A stretch of 64,000 nt of DNA from the NCBI RefSeq assembly GCF_947179515.1, contig NC_067488.1, forward strand, positions 32,306,039-32,370,038, written 5' to 3'. The first letter of the stretch is position 1, and each line of letters begins with the position of its first letter. Positions 34,294 through 45,784 of the stretch are shown here, in pieces. The notes under the pieces were generated by a model. That model searched no databases and had not been told where the DNA came from. It saw nothing but the letters and a program-made list of their open reading frames with translations. The position numbers and the translations under genes were made by a program. The stretch is from Apodemus sylvaticus. Lineage: Eukaryota; Chordata; Mammalia; Rodentia; Muridae.

Positions 34294-35680
34294 GACATCT
34301 ATGTGGTCGGCTTGTGTTACAGGGTACATGTGATGCCAATGCTCATGAGAAGGAGTGGGGGACCATTAGAGAACCCAGAGGAGAGGGCAAGGCTCATTCT
34401 AGAAAGTACTTACTCTAAACAAAGTAGTGTCAACTTTGGGGTGAAGAAAAGCATTGGATGGAGTTACAAGTCACTCACAGCATAAGAACTTTGTTTTCAT
34501 GGTGAAGAATACCCTGGCAGTTTAGGGTGTGGGGGTTGGATAGATATAAGGATGCACTCAGGAGAGGAATCTGTTGTCATCTTTTGTTTAAATCTGGCTT
34601 CTTTTACTGTTCCTCCATGAGAGACCAACTATCATATGGTATTTTAGATATGAAGGAGGAAATTATGTCATCTTTCAAACTTTGTGCACAAAAGGAGGCC
34701 CTGCATGATTTGGATTATCCAACCACAGAAAGCTGGTGGGTGAGAAGTAGCTGGTTCCTGCTGGACTCCCCTGGGCAAATGAGGGAACAATGTGGTATTT
34801 CTTCCCTATGACTGACCATAGTAGTGGAAAATATAAATGGAGCCAGGAAGTGGTCATTCACTCTGACCCACCTGCAGCACGTTCAAAATAGCTGGTGCTT
34901 GCTAAAATAAACCTCTAGGTTCTAAACAGTCTATCTACTTAGCACTATTTCCTCAACAAATTTTATTAATTATCTGTGTCAGAGATTGTAGTATATGTAG
35001 CTGTAATTTCTTAGCCATAGAAGTGCTCAATACATTTGAAATCATAATAATTTTATTAGTATAGCAAAGGCTCAACACTAGAAATTTAATATGCAATGGA
35101 GAGAAGGATGGAGAATAAGAATGAATAAAGGAAAATGGAAATTAAAATGTTATTCATAGTGTGAGCTCACAATGTGAGCTCAAGCAATACACCAGGACAC
35201 ATTCCTTTGAAACTCTTGGTCAGTTGGATAATTGCATGAAGGTTAAGGTTTTAAGGTGAAACTAAGTGTTCCCTAGGAAAGCATGTAAGGTCTTGGGAAA
35301 GGACTTAGCTCACATATGCAATGATGAAGAAGAAAAGTGACTAAATTTTAGTCGAAAGGGAAATGTCTTCTGCTTCCTGCAGCTCATTTGTTCTTAGGTC
35401 AAATTTACTGAAATGCTTTAACAACTGCATCCCAGCAAGGGAAGCAGGGAAGCGGACTGCAGATCTTGACTTCTTCCCCCATTCCTCTATGACCAATCTC
35501 CTAGTCTCATGCCCAGCTCTATAACAGACCTTCTGTAGCCTCTCCTTGCGCTCTGCTCTCATTCCCAAGGGACTAAACAGATCCTTGTGGAACGCCCTGC
35601 TCTCCTCCCTCCTGTGGACACCTTGGACTCCTTTCCATACCCATCTCCATTCTGAATTGTCTGCTCCCAGTATATAGGAA
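34294..35680. other. unassigned DNA, possibly older LTR relic near 34.3-34.9 kb
   Basis: No clear family. The right part (from about 35340) may belong to the 5' region of the L1 that follows. Confidence 0.3.
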
Positions 35681-36317
35681 CCCATATTACTTTGAAACCA
35701 CTAGTGGCCACACCTATCAGGATCCCAGAAAATTTCCTACTAGACAACATACACAGTCACCACACCATCCAAACAGACTGGAGAGGGAACAGCAAAACAA
35801 GGAACAAAACACCTACCCAACAAACATAAGACCAGATCTCAGCACCTAGAATTATGATCTCCCCAAATCCAGATGCCTAGAGACCAGTGTAAAAATGCAA
35901 TCAATGATGGTCTGGACAACGTGTCTCCACTAGAGCCCAACAACCCTACCACAGCAGACCCTGAGTACTGCAAAGTACCTAAAGCAAAAGACAAATATGA
36001 TAGAGGTTTTTGAAAAGTATATTAATAATTCCCTTAAAGAAATCTATAAAAACACAAAGAATGGAAGGAAATAAATATAACAGTCATGACTTGTATATGT
36101 AAATAGAATTAATAACGAAACCCAAACTGAGGGAAACATGGAACTGAAAGACTTGGGAAACCTAACAAGAACCCCATAGACAAGCCGCATCACAGAATAT
36201 AATCAATGGAAGAGAGATTGTGTTGAGGCACAATTGGAGAAAATAATAAATCTAAAAAATTCTGGCACAAAATAGCCAGAAAATCTGAGATACTGTTAAA
36301 AGACTAAATCTCTTATT

Positions 36318-36508
36318 TGGTCCTATTTAGCTCTCATCTCTTAGATGCCTGCTCTCTACTGAAGAGGAAACAGAGAGGAGTAGATCTGGGGGAAATGGGA
36401 TATAGGGGTTGCTGGGAGGAATGGAGGTGGGGGGAAACTATAGTCAGGATGTACTGTATGAGAGAAGAATCTATTTTTAATAATAATAAGTAACATTTAA
36501 AAGGAAAA
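36318..36508 (+). mobile_element. nested L1 3' UTR fragment in ORF1
   Basis: 'GAGGAAACAGAGAGGAGTAG', a G-rich polypurine stretch and 'TGAGAGAAGAATCTATTTTTAA' are the terminal L1/Lx 3' UTR. It is bracketed by ORF1-type L1 sequence on both sides. The same module occurs at 39650-40161. Confidence 0.65.
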
Positions 36509-36636
36509 ACGAATAATAGGAATAGAGGAGGGGGAAGAATCACAGGTCAAAGGATCAGAATTATTTTCAACAAATTTATAGAAAAAAATTCCTTAACTGA
36601 AAGAAGATGCTTCTGAAGGAACAAGAAGGATGCAAT

Positions 36637-37739
36637 ATATTATCACATCATCTGTAAATAGTGATACCTCTGTTCCTTCTTTGCCAATTAGTATCCCCTT
36701 GATCTCTTTTTGTTGTCTTAGTGTTCTAGCTAGCACTTCAAGTACTATATTGAATAGATATGGGGAGAGTGTGCATCCTTGTCCCCGATTTTAGTGGGAT
36801 TGTTTCAAGTATGTCTCCATTTAATTTGGTATTGGCTGTTGGTTTGCTGAATATTGCTTTTATTATGTTTAGGTATGGGCCTTGAATTCCTGATCTCTTC
36901 AATACTTTGAACATGAAGGGGTGTTGTATTTTGTCAAATGCTCTCTCTGTAGCTAAGGAGATGACCATGTGATTTTTTTCTTTGATTTTGTTTATACAGT
37001 GGATTATGTTAATGAATTTTCAAATAATGAACCAACCTTGCATCCTTGGGATGAAGCCTACTTGATCATTGTGCATGATAGTTTGATGTGTTCGTGGATT
37101 CAGTTTGCAATAATTTTAGAGTGTTTTTACATAAGTATTCATAAGCAAGATTGGTCTGAAGTTCTCTTTTTGGTTGGGTCCTTATGTGGTTTAGGTATCA
37201 CAGCAATTGTGGCTTTATAGAATGAGTTAGGTAGTATTCCTCCTCTTTTTATTTTTTTGGAATAGTTTGAGGAATATTGGTATCAGGTCTTCTTTGAAGG
37301 TCTGGTAGAATTCTGCACCAAATCCATCTGACCCTGGGCTTTTTTTGGTTGGGAGAATTTTAATTACTTCTTCTATCCTACCCACATATCCTTGTGCGAT
37401 ATGGGCCTGTTTAGATAGTTCGCCTGCTCTAAATTTAACTTTGGTAAGTGGTATCTGTCAAGAATACCATCCTTTTCATCTAGATTTTCCAGTTTTGTTG
37501 AGTATAGGCTTTTATTATAGAATCTGATGATATTTTTAATTTCCTCCATTTCTGTTGTTATGGCTCCCTTTTTGTTTCTGATTTTGTTAATTTGGATACT
37601 GCCTCATAGCCCTGTAGTTAGTTTGGCTAGGGGTTTATCTATCTTGTTGATTCTCTCAAAGAACCAGTTTTTGGCCTTGTTGATTCTTTGTATTGTTCTC
37701 TTTGTTTCTGTTTGGTTGATTTCGGCCCTATGTTTGACA
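36637..37739 (-). mobile_element. antisense L1 ORF2 fragment, no poly(A)
   Basis: Read on the minus strand, this is continuous L1 ORF2 from the region before the RT domain through to the FADD area. It includes AFDKIQHPFM and GIQGPYLNII-like residues in the open stretch 36738-36968. It sits inside plus-strand ORF1 sequence, replacing about five bases, with neither a poly(T) edge nor a visible duplication. This suggests rearrangement rather than standard retrotransposition. Confidence 0.8.
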
Positions 37740-37824
37740 GAATACCAAATAGACTAGAGCAGAAAAGAAAGTCCCCTCAACACATAATAATCAAAACATT
37801 AAGCATATGGAACAAAAATAAATT

Positions 37825-38022
37825 TTGAAAAGCTACAAGCAGGAAAAGAGTAACAGGCAGATTATTATTAGAATTAGATCCATCTTCTCAATGGAGACTC
37901 TCAAAGACGGGAGGACCTGGAGAGATGCTCTACAAACTCTAAGAGACCATGGTTATAGGCCCATATCACTATACCCAGAAAAATTTAAATCACAACATGA
38001 TTACACAAGATGGAAAAATTAA
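37825..38022 (+). pseudogene. L1 ORF1 C-terminal fragment
   Basis: The 65-codon stretch includes SMETLKDGRTWRDALQTLRDHG and LYPEKF, equivalent to the nucleic-acid-binding C-terminal domain of murid L1 ORF1p. The rest of ORF1 lies upstream across the nested fragment. Non-functional. Confidence 0.65.
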
Positions 38023-38039
38023 GACATTACATTATTAAA

Positions 38040-39649
38040 CAAAATTGAAGCCATATCTGTCTGCAAATCCAGTCTTACATTAGAAAACTCACCAACCATG
38101 ATCAAGCAGGCTTCATTCCAGAGATACAAATATGTTCAACATGCATAAATAAATAAATAAATAAATAAATGCAATTCATCGTATAAACAAACTAAAAGGA
38201 AAAAAACACATGATCATTTCATTAAATGCAGAAAAGGTCTTTGATAAAATCCAATGCCCCATCATGATAAAAGTCCTGGAGAGATTGGAGATATAAGGGA
38301 CATACCTAAACATAATGAAGGCAAGTTACAGAAAGCCCATAGCCAGCACCAACTTAAATGAAGAGAAATGGAAGCCAATTGCACTAAGATAAAAAAAAAT
38401 TACAAGACAAATGTTGTGCACTCTCTCCTTACCCATTCAATGTAATACTTGAAGTCTCAGCTAGAGCAATGTGACAATTAAAGGAGATGAAAGGGATTAA
38501 AAAATTAAAAAAAAAGAAAGAACTGAAAGTATGTTTATTTGCAGATGATATGATTATATATAAGTGACCCTAAAACTTCCACCATGAAAAGACTACAGTT
38601 GATAAACCCTTTCAGAAAAGTAGCTGGGTACAAAATTAACTCATGAAAATCAGTAGCCCCCTGATAAACAAATGACAGACTGAGAAAGAAATCAGGGAAA
38701 CAACAGCTTTCATAATAGCCTCAAGAAAAATGAAATACCTTGAAATAACTCTAACCGGGCAAGTGAAAGTTTTGTGGATGATAAAAAAAACTTTGAGGAG
38801 CTGAAAAAGTTATTATAAAATTAAAACATCCCCCATGTTCATGGATTAATAAGATTAGTGCAGTAAAAATGGCCACTCTACAAAAAGTAATCTATAGACT
38901 TAATGAAATTCCCATCAAAATTTCACTACAACTCTTTACTAATCTTGAAAGGAAATTTTTCAATTTCATATGGAAACACAAAAATCCCAAGATACTTAAA
39001 ACAAGCCTAAATAATAAAATAACTATGAGATGTATATCTCCTTGATTTCAAGTTGTAACACAGAGCTATAGTGATAAAAACAGCATGCCATTGGGATGAA
39101 GAGACTGAATGATCAATGAAATTGAACTGAAGTCACAAACACAAACCACACACTTATGGACATTTTTTTTTATTTAAAAAAGTCAGAAAGACACACTGGA
39201 AACAAAGAGAGCATCTTCAATAAATGATGTTGGTCCAACTAGATGGCAGCATGTAGAAAGGTGAAAACAAATCCACACTTTTCACTCTGCACAAAACACA
39301 AGTTCAAGTGGCTCAAAAACCTTACCATAATACCAGATAGAAGAAACATACTAAACCTGATCAAAGAGAAAGTATGGAATAGCATGGAACTCATTAGCAC
39401 AGGAAAAGACTTTCTGATCAGAAAACAATAAGTACAGGCACTAAGATCAACAATTGATAAAGAAGACCTCATGAAACTGAAAATTTCTGCAAGACAAAAG
39501 ACACTGTCATTCTAGCAAAGCTTCAGTCTGGAGACTGGGAAAAGATTTTACCAACTACGCATCCAATAGGGGGCTAATATCCAAAATATATAAAGAGCAC
39601 AAAACACTAAATATCAAGAAATTAAGTAACCCAATTAAAAACTGGGGTA
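38040..39649 (+). pseudogene. L1 ORF2 RT and downstream region, heavily decayed
   Basis: Recognisable in order on the plus strand: a NHDQAGF-like start, AEKVFDKIQ, FADDMI (about 38541-38558), the thumb region, and the segment with 'ATGGGATGAAGAGACTGAATG'-type words up to 39640. Frame is broken repeatedly. An (AAAT)n run has expanded inside it at 38145-38170. Confidence 0.75.
38145..38170 (+). repeat. (AAAT)n microsatellite
   Basis: Six to seven AAAT units inside the decayed L1 ORF2. Confidence 0.9.
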
Positions 39650-40161
39650 TGCATAGTCAAACATTAGATGGAAAAAAGAAAAGCCCAGTTTGAAGATTTA
39701 TATCAGGTCCCTCTCCTTAGAGCTCAGGGAACCTTGAGGAAGACAGAGAAAAAGAATTGCAAGCCAGAGGGGTCAAGGACACTGGGAGAACAAGCACACA
39801 ATCAACTAAGCAGGCCTCTTCGGGCCTTACAGACTCAGAAGCAGCAGTCCGCATGGGTCTGTGCTAGGTTCTCTGCAAATATGTTTGTTAGCTTGGTGTT
39901 CTTATGGAGCAGTGGAAATGGGGGTGTCTCCGACTCTTTTGCCTTTTCTTGGGACTCTTTTCCTCCTACTCGGTTGCCTTGCCCAGCCCTGAATATGAGG
40001 GGTTGTGCCTAGTCTTCTTGTAACAGGTTACGCCATGTTCTTTTCTGAAAGGAAACAGAGAAGGAGTGAATCTGGGGAGGGGGACAGGTACTGAAAGAAG
40101 TAGAGGGCAGGGAGAAGTGGTTGGGATGTATTCTATGAAAGAAGAACAAAATTAAAATTAA
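39650..40161 (+). mobile_element. nested L1 3' UTR insertion with short duplicated flanks
   Basis: 'TTGCAAGCCAGAGGGGTCAA', 'TTTGCCTTTTCTTGGGACTC' and 'TTGTGCCTAGTCTTCTTGTA' are Lx-type L1 3' UTR. The fragment ends in AAAATTAAAATTAAAA. The host L1 ORF2 word AAAAACTGGGGTA at 39636-39648 is echoed by AAAAATGGGTA at 40161-40171, consistent with an 11-13 bp target-site duplication. Confidence 0.75.
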
Positions 40162-40607
40162 AAATGGGTACATATCTAAATAGATAACTCACAAAAGAGA
40201 AAACATAAATGCCTGAGAACACTTAAAGAAATGTTCCACATCCTTAGCAATCAAGGAAATGCAAATCATAACTACCTTGAGATTTCCTCTTAGACCCATC
40301 AGAATGCATAAGATCAACAAAACCAATGATAGCTTATACTGGCAAGGATGTTGAGTAAGGGGAACATTCATCCATTGCTGTAGAATTGAAAACTTGTATA
40401 GCAAGCAAGGAACTCAATATGATGGTTCTTCAGAAAGATGGCAATCAATATACCTCAAGATCTAGCTATGTCACTGTCATACCTGCACCCATAGATGATT
40501 TACAGTACCACAGAGGCTCTTGTTCAATCATGATCACTGACTATTTATTCATGATAGCCAAAACTTGGAAACAATCTGGAAGTTGCTCGACAGAGAATGG
40601 ATAAAGA

Positions 40608-40672
40608 AAATATTTATCCATTGATTTATCCATTGATTGTTAGTAAAATCATTGATTGTTAGTAAAATCTAA
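40608..40672 (+). repeat. short tandem duplications
   Basis: A 12-base 'TTTATCCATTGA' unit twice, then an 'ATTGATTGTTAGTAAAATC' unit twice, right at the 3' breakpoint of the old L1. Confidence 0.8.
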
Positions 40673-40977
40673 AATGATATCAAGTTTCTTGAAATGTTAA
40701 ATAACCGCTTTCAATATGACCCAGGAATTCCTCTTCCGGGTTTCTACCTGAGAGAAATTAAAATGTGTGAGTAGAAAAAAAACAGAAAAAGGAAAAGTCT
40801 GCATGTATTGCTCATGACAGCACCATTCAAATATCTGAAAAGCAGAAGTCAACAATAGTACACAGTCTTTACATGGGCTTGTTATTCTGGCTGATTTGAA
40901 TATCAGTCTCTCTTGAATTATGTACACTTGTCTCAACACTGGAAATATTCAGGAGAATATATCAAAAACTTACACTA

Positions 40978-41057
40978 GGCTGGGGATATAACTTAGTCTC
41001 AGAGCACTTACCTGGAATACACAAAGCCCTGGGTTGGTTCCATGATACTATGGAAAA
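40978..41057 (+). mobile_element. ID-type SINE (BC1/tRNA-Ala related), diverged
   Basis: 'GCTGGGGATATAACTTAGTC' (A box), 'CAGAGCACTTACCTGGAATA' and 'AAAGCCCTGGGTTGGTTCC' (B box) follow the rodent ID consensus. Confidence 0.75.
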
Positions 41058-41230
41058 AGCAGACTTTCCTGTTACTGATATTATTTTACAGCGATCTGCC
41101 CAGTGATGCCCCTGTCCTTACCCTCTGCTCTGGTCCTTCAGCAAAGCTCATTTGCCTTTGCTATGAAACCACAGCAAGCATAGCCTCGATCTGGTTTAAA
41201 ATATTTGCTTGGCAGTTCTCCTGGAAATTG

Positions 41231-41315
41231 TCAGTTGATCTTTGGTGAACTGATTTTTCACCAGCTACATGTTCAGTTGATGTTTTTGGTGAACTGCTTT
41301 GCAACAGATTGGTTT
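41231..41315 (+). repeat. 42-bp imperfect tandem repeat
   Basis: TCAGTTGATCTTTGGTGAACTG-like unit (from 41231) recurs from 41273 with the TTTGGTGAACTG core kept. Two copies only. Confidence 0.7.
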
Positions 41316-41535
41316 TCAGTAAGCTGAGAGTCACTGAATAGCTCTCACTCTCCTACTGTGTTCTCTCCCTCCTCTGAACTTCATTCTCAGTCACAGAAAC
41401 CTGAGTCCATTGACAGTCATCTGTCATTAGCATGTGATACTCTCAATAGATTCCAGACTTTGAGACCTGACCTTTGTCTGTTCAGATTTCTTGGCTGCCG
41501 GGTCATACGAACTAGGGTGTAAGCCAGATAACATG

Positions 41536-41584
<49 letters not shown>

Positions 41585-41650
41585 TGTGTGTGTGTGTCTG
41601 TGTGTGTGTGCATGTGTGTGTGTGTGTGTATATATATATTCATATATATT
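41536..41650 (+). repeat. (TA)n(TG)n(TA)n compound microsatellite
   Basis: An alternating purine-pyrimidine tract of over 100 bp with a few TC/TGCA interruptions. The ORFs on both strands (VCVCV and THTHT) are repeat translation. Confidence 0.95.
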
Positions 41651-41974
41651 CATTATATAAAAGATTAAAATTTTGCTGACACGGGAGCCATGGGGTCCTC
41701 CAAAATTGCTTGGCAGACATTCCTTGTGATGCCTCCCAAGTTCTTCAGTGTCAACGGGCATTCTGCATATCACAGTCCAAAAGAAATAATTTTTTAAATG
41801 ATGGAATATCAACTACTCCCTAAAATGTGAATAATTATAAAGAATCCCATCACTTGGTACTAGAGTTTCCTTCTCTTACATCCAAATGGCTCTTTCCAAT
41901 TTGACCATGGAAAGAATATGGATTTCTATTTTAAACAGACATCAGATCAAATTCCTCTTCTGTTTCTTCCTTTT

Positions 41975-42112
41975 AATATAACTGTGGGCTGCCTGTTAAC
42001 CTTTCTGAACTTCAGTGTTTTCATGACTAATGAATGTATGAAAACGTCTATGTTTGCAGATTGCTGTGATGCTCAAGCAAGCTAATGTATGTAAAGTGTT
42101 CTAACATTTGTA
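41975..42112 (+). mobile_element. MIR fossil
   Basis: 'TTAACCTTTCTGAACTTCAG' then 'TGTTTTCATGACTAATGAATG' and 'GTAAAGTGTTCTAACATTTG' follow the plus-strand MIR order. Confidence 0.6.
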
Positions 42113-42700
42113 CACACACAGCATGCGCTTTTCTTTCTCCTTTGACTCCAGCCTCTGCTCTGCAGTACAGGGGACCTAAAGGTTTGAATGTGAGATGTCT
42201 AGTCTTCAAATGCAACCTCTTCCAAAGGAGCTACCAACACTGGAAATAATCTGTGTCACAGGCTCAAAGAAAGTTCACATTGATCAGTCACTGAGAACCC
42301 ACAAAGAAAGCATATACCACAGGGGGCAATAAGCAAAGCTGAAAATAGTTAAAAGCCCAAATGAATTTGCATCTGAAGTATCATTTTTCTTCCACATTTC
42401 TTGAAACTTTATTTCCCTTGTGGCTATAAACATTTCTCCAGAATTCTACTGGAAATTTCCTTTCTAGACCTTGCTATTCTTATCATGCTTTCTCTCAGGG
42501 GAAACAGCATTGATCAACTGCTTTAGTGACTCTCTTCTCAACTCCCACATCAAGGAATTTACAGAAGGTGAAGTAATGTACTAGGAAAAGAGACTTAAGT
42601 GAAAAATATTGAGTATGAGTGGGATTCTCAGGATTTAATCTAGAATTCTCGGAAGTATTCATCTGAGATAAGAGAACCTAAGCAAGAGAAACATTTAGAT
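42113..42700. other. unique intergenic DNA
   Basis: No supported feature. Confidence 0.4.
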
Positions 42701-42704
42701 TGAA

Positions 42705-42975
42705 ATTGTCAAGATAGTCCATTTGGTAAAGTGCTTGCCTTGAACTAAGACTTGGGTTCAGTCCTCAGAACCCACAGAGCTGTGTGTTGTGGTGTATGCT
42801 TGTAATCCTAACACTAGATAGGAGACAAGCAGATCCCAGTGGCTTTGGGAGCAGGCTGCCTAACCTAGTTGGTGGGTTCCATGCTAGTGAATTCCACATC
42901 TTAATGAAAGATAGACAGAACCGGAGGAATGGCACCTGATATACTCTGGTCTGACACACAGCCAAACATCCCACA
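42705..42975 (+). mobile_element. B4A-type SINE
   Basis: 'AGTGCTTGCCTTGAACTAAG' and 'GGTTCAGTCCTCAGAACCC' (tRNA-like half) are followed by a 'GCTTGTAATCCTAACACTAG' B1-like half and a run into CA repeats. This is the composite B4 structure. Confidence 0.75.
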
Positions 42976-43090
<115 letters not shown>

Positions 43091-43828
43091 ACATGACATC
43101 ATGGAGCAGAAGACCAAAGGAAATATCTCAAATGTAGTTTGTACTGCCTTTCTGGGGGATAAGCCTTGACAGATCACACAAACAAGGAAAGCCCAGATAC
43201 CTCCCATGAGTTTATTTGCCTTTAGTTAACACCTTCTGCTGAAAGACACTTAAGGACAAGCACTAAGCCTTGTGCCTTACTTTTCATATTCCTGCATTTT
43301 CTTGTACATCGTTCTGTTTGGACCTTAGACTTCCTGATTCTTAATTTTGAAGCAAAGAAGCAAACATTAAATGGAGACCCAAAAGATGAACATGGTTGAC
43401 CCTATTTTAAAATGTAGAAGTTGCATTCAGATTCCCTTTAAGACATAATGCTCTGCAATGCATGGTGCTACTGCTTAAAACCCACTAGGGCTTTGCCACG
43501 TTCTAACATGGTAATGTGTACTTTTAACAGAAATGAAATTATATGCATTTATCATGTACAAGGTAAGTAAGCCAGAAGAATGCCAAGATAAATTAAATCA
43601 ATCAAGCACAGATAGACAAATGCATTAAGATCATGTTTATATGTAGCATTTTTAAAAGTTGACCTCATACAAATAAAGGGCAGAGTATGTTAATCAGGCA
43701 CAGGAAACACAAGACAAATGATATGAAATGTCAGGTAAACTGGTGGAATATTCTCAAGAGAACTATTATGCAGCTTGGTAACTAACTACATTGGTCACAG
43801 GAGCTGACAGTAAATATAAAGTCTTATA
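43091..43828. other. unique intergenic DNA
   Basis: No supported feature. Confidence 0.4.
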
Positions 43829-44099
43829 CAAAAATAATGCCTTCATAAGGTAAAGCATATTAACACTTACATGATGCCATCACACAATTATATATATATA
43901 TATGATATATATATTGTAATTATATATATATGATATATATATGTAATTATATATATATGATATATAATTACATCAGATATATAACTCATTCTCAAATTTT
44001 ACATCTCAGTTTTCACCATCACCATATTCTAAAACTTTCCCAAGCACATTAGGTGATCCCAGAAGGCTCTGCACTGCCCTGGCTGTGGACACACTGCAG

Positions 44100-44200
44100 T
44101 AAAATATCTAATGTATTCTGTGCCTGTATGACCCTAAGCTCCCTAAGGCAGAGGCTGTCAATTTCACCTGTGACTTGCTTGCTACATCCCAGTTCATGAA
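44100..44200 (+). mobile_element. possible L2/MIR scrap
   Basis: 'CCTAAGCTCCCTAAGGCAGAG' resembles the L2 'GTAAGCTCCCTGAGGGCAGGG' word. It lies inside the inverted-repeat spacer. Confidence 0.35.
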
Positions 44201-44349
44201 GGAAGAAGAAAAATAGGAGTGTTGGCAACAGGAAGGAGGGAATAAGAAAATGGAAGTTGGAAGTAGACAAATTTTAAAAAGATGAGAGTCCTTTAGACTG
44301 CCAGCTTTTGCTTCTACCTATTTGGTGAAGATATTTTGTTGTGTTTTCA

Positions 44350-44575
44350 GTGTGTGAGCTATGGTGTATGTATATGGGGGGTTGCATGTGTGTAGGGCGG
44401 AGGTCAACATCATTTTTTTTTTACTCTCACCTTATTTTATGAGACAGGGACTCTCACTGAACCTGGAGCTCACCAGCTGGCTGGTCATCTGGACAGGAAG
44501 CCTTTGGGACTCTCCCGTCTCCACCACAAAGTGCAGTCTCTGCATATCTAGCTCTTTACATGGATTCTAGTGATC
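44350..44575 (-). mobile_element. B4-like SINE, antisense
   Basis: 'TATTTTATGAGACAGGGACTC', 'CTGAACCTGGAGCTCACCAGCT' and 'GACTCTCCCGTCTCCACC' are reversed B4/B1-related words. It forms much of the inverted-repeat spacer. Confidence 0.6.
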
Positions 44576-44689
44576 AGAACTTACGGAATCATTCTCTAAG
44601 TCTTTCGCTGATATTAGCAAATGTAAGATCTGAATGAAATGAAAACTGAGATGTAAAATTTGAGAATGAGTTATATATCTGATGTAATT

Positions 44690-44693
44690 ATAT

Positions 44694-44750
<57 letters not shown>
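44690..44750 (+). repeat. (AT)n microsatellite in right arm
   Basis: Uninterrupted AT run. The left arm carries a longer, GAT/GTA-interrupted version made of three imperfect units of roughly 27 bp. Confidence 0.95.
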
Positions 44751-44752
<2 letters not shown>

Positions 44753-44841
44753 GTGTGATGGCATCATGTAAGTGTTAATATGCTTTACCTTATGAAGGCA
44801 TTATTTTTGAAAGAATATGGTGACGGGCAATGCAGTCCTAG

Positions 44842-44842
<1 letters not shown>

Positions 44843-44877
<35 letters not shown>
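44843..44877 (+). repeat. (CA)n microsatellite
   Basis: Pure CA run. Confidence 0.95.
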
Positions 44878-44879
<2 letters not shown>

Positions 44880-45780
44880 CTCTCTTCCATTACACCAATT
44901 CATTTATTGCCCAGGAAAGTTGCTGATGAGATTATTTCTCATCAAGTCATGCATAATTGGTTTAATGTTTCAGTCTCCCCAAAGCATTTGCATTTTAATA
45001 GGGGACAACATTTTATTAGCATTAATGTTAATTATTAAGTAAAATACTTTCATTTTTACAGCACTTTAGACTTTACAAGGCACATTTACATATAGCATCG
45101 AATTTATGTCCATAAAGGTGAGAAGAGGAGCAAGTTCCTATAAAGAGAAAGAAAGTTACCTTGAATTGCATCTTCCTTCTGGGGCACAAAGAATCCCTCT
45201 TACTTGGAGGGAGGGGAGACATTTAAAATGAGATATCATTGGCAAACAAAGAAAAATTCTCAACTCCACATCATCTGTAGATTATTAAGCATCCCTATAA
45301 TTTAATGGAGAATTTTTGTTTCATTATTAATAGCAAATAATGCTCATTGTATCAACTTTTACCTCCAAGGGGAAATCCTAATATTATTCTTTTTATTGGA
45401 AGAACAAACAAAAATCATTAAACAACTTTCACTCATGATTGCTAAACTTTGGGACTTTGTCCACCTCGTGATTTTTGTCCTTTTGCTTTCCCATAGTTTG
45501 AGTGGAGATTCCCTGGAGATGAGAAGAAACTCTTGTCTTGATCCTCTGGGTCCAGTCATTGAACTCATTGAACAAGAAAAATGGTGTTACTTGTGGAGAA
45601 TCTTGCAAAGTTTACCAATGGCTATAGGAAGACTGCAATATATTGAGAGCTTAAAGACAGGAAATACCTACCAACCAGAAAACATAAAACATAATCATAT
45701 TCACACCTACGGGAGCAAACAATTAGTATATATGAATGTAAAGTAAATCTGACCATCTGTGCACTGCGTTGCCTTCCAGC
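44878..45780. other. unique intergenic DNA with a weak MIR-like scrap
   Basis: 'TTACAGCACTTTAGACTTTAC' near 45056 recalls a reversed MIR. The 116-codon ORF at 45396-45746 has no recognisable domain and I do not call it a gene. Confidence 0.35.
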
Positions 45781-45784
45781 CATG

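Larger units (their letters stand above)
35690..40612 (+). mobile_element. old near-full-length L1 with three nested L1 fragments
   Basis: Pieces of one plus-strand L1 can be followed in order. 5' region and ORF1 N-terminal part occupy about 35690-36315. ORF1 middle occupies 36510-36636. ORF1 C-terminal part occupies 37740-38022. ORF2 RT onward occupies 38040-39649, then ORF2 C-terminal part 40162-40612. Breaks are filled by other L1 fragments at 36318-36508, 36637-37739 and 39650-40161. The parent lacks the ORF2 endonuclease region and the 3' UTR. It carries many stops and is inactive. Confidence 0.75.
43829..44809. repeat. large inverted repeat with AT-rich core and identical unique arms
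   Basis: Left arm 43829-44015 (187 bp) and right arm 44640-44809 (170 bp) are reverse complements. The 61-base outer part (43829-43889 against 44749-44809) and the 50-base inner part (43966-44015 against 44640-44689) match without a mismatch. Arm length differs only in the AT tract (43885-43970 and 44690-44750). A 624-bp spacer holds an L2/MIR scrap and a B4-like SINE. It is not explained by any repeat family I know. Confidence 0.95.

Noticed and set aside
36637..38040. Simple inversion of the host L1's missing ORF2 segment
   Set aside because: The antisense block extends to the FADD motif, which is also present in the sense copy downstream, so the two overlap and must come from different copies.
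40978..41057. A functional tRNA or BC1-like RNA gene
   Set aside because: It has the ID/tRNA-like boxes, but several substitutions and no fitting cloverleaf or intact tail. A diverged SINE copy explains it.
45396..45746. 116-codon ORF starting MEEQTKIIKQ as a small membrane protein
   Set aside because: A short hydrophobic patch exists, but there is no family match known to me, no promoter or splice context, and the composition is compatible with chance.
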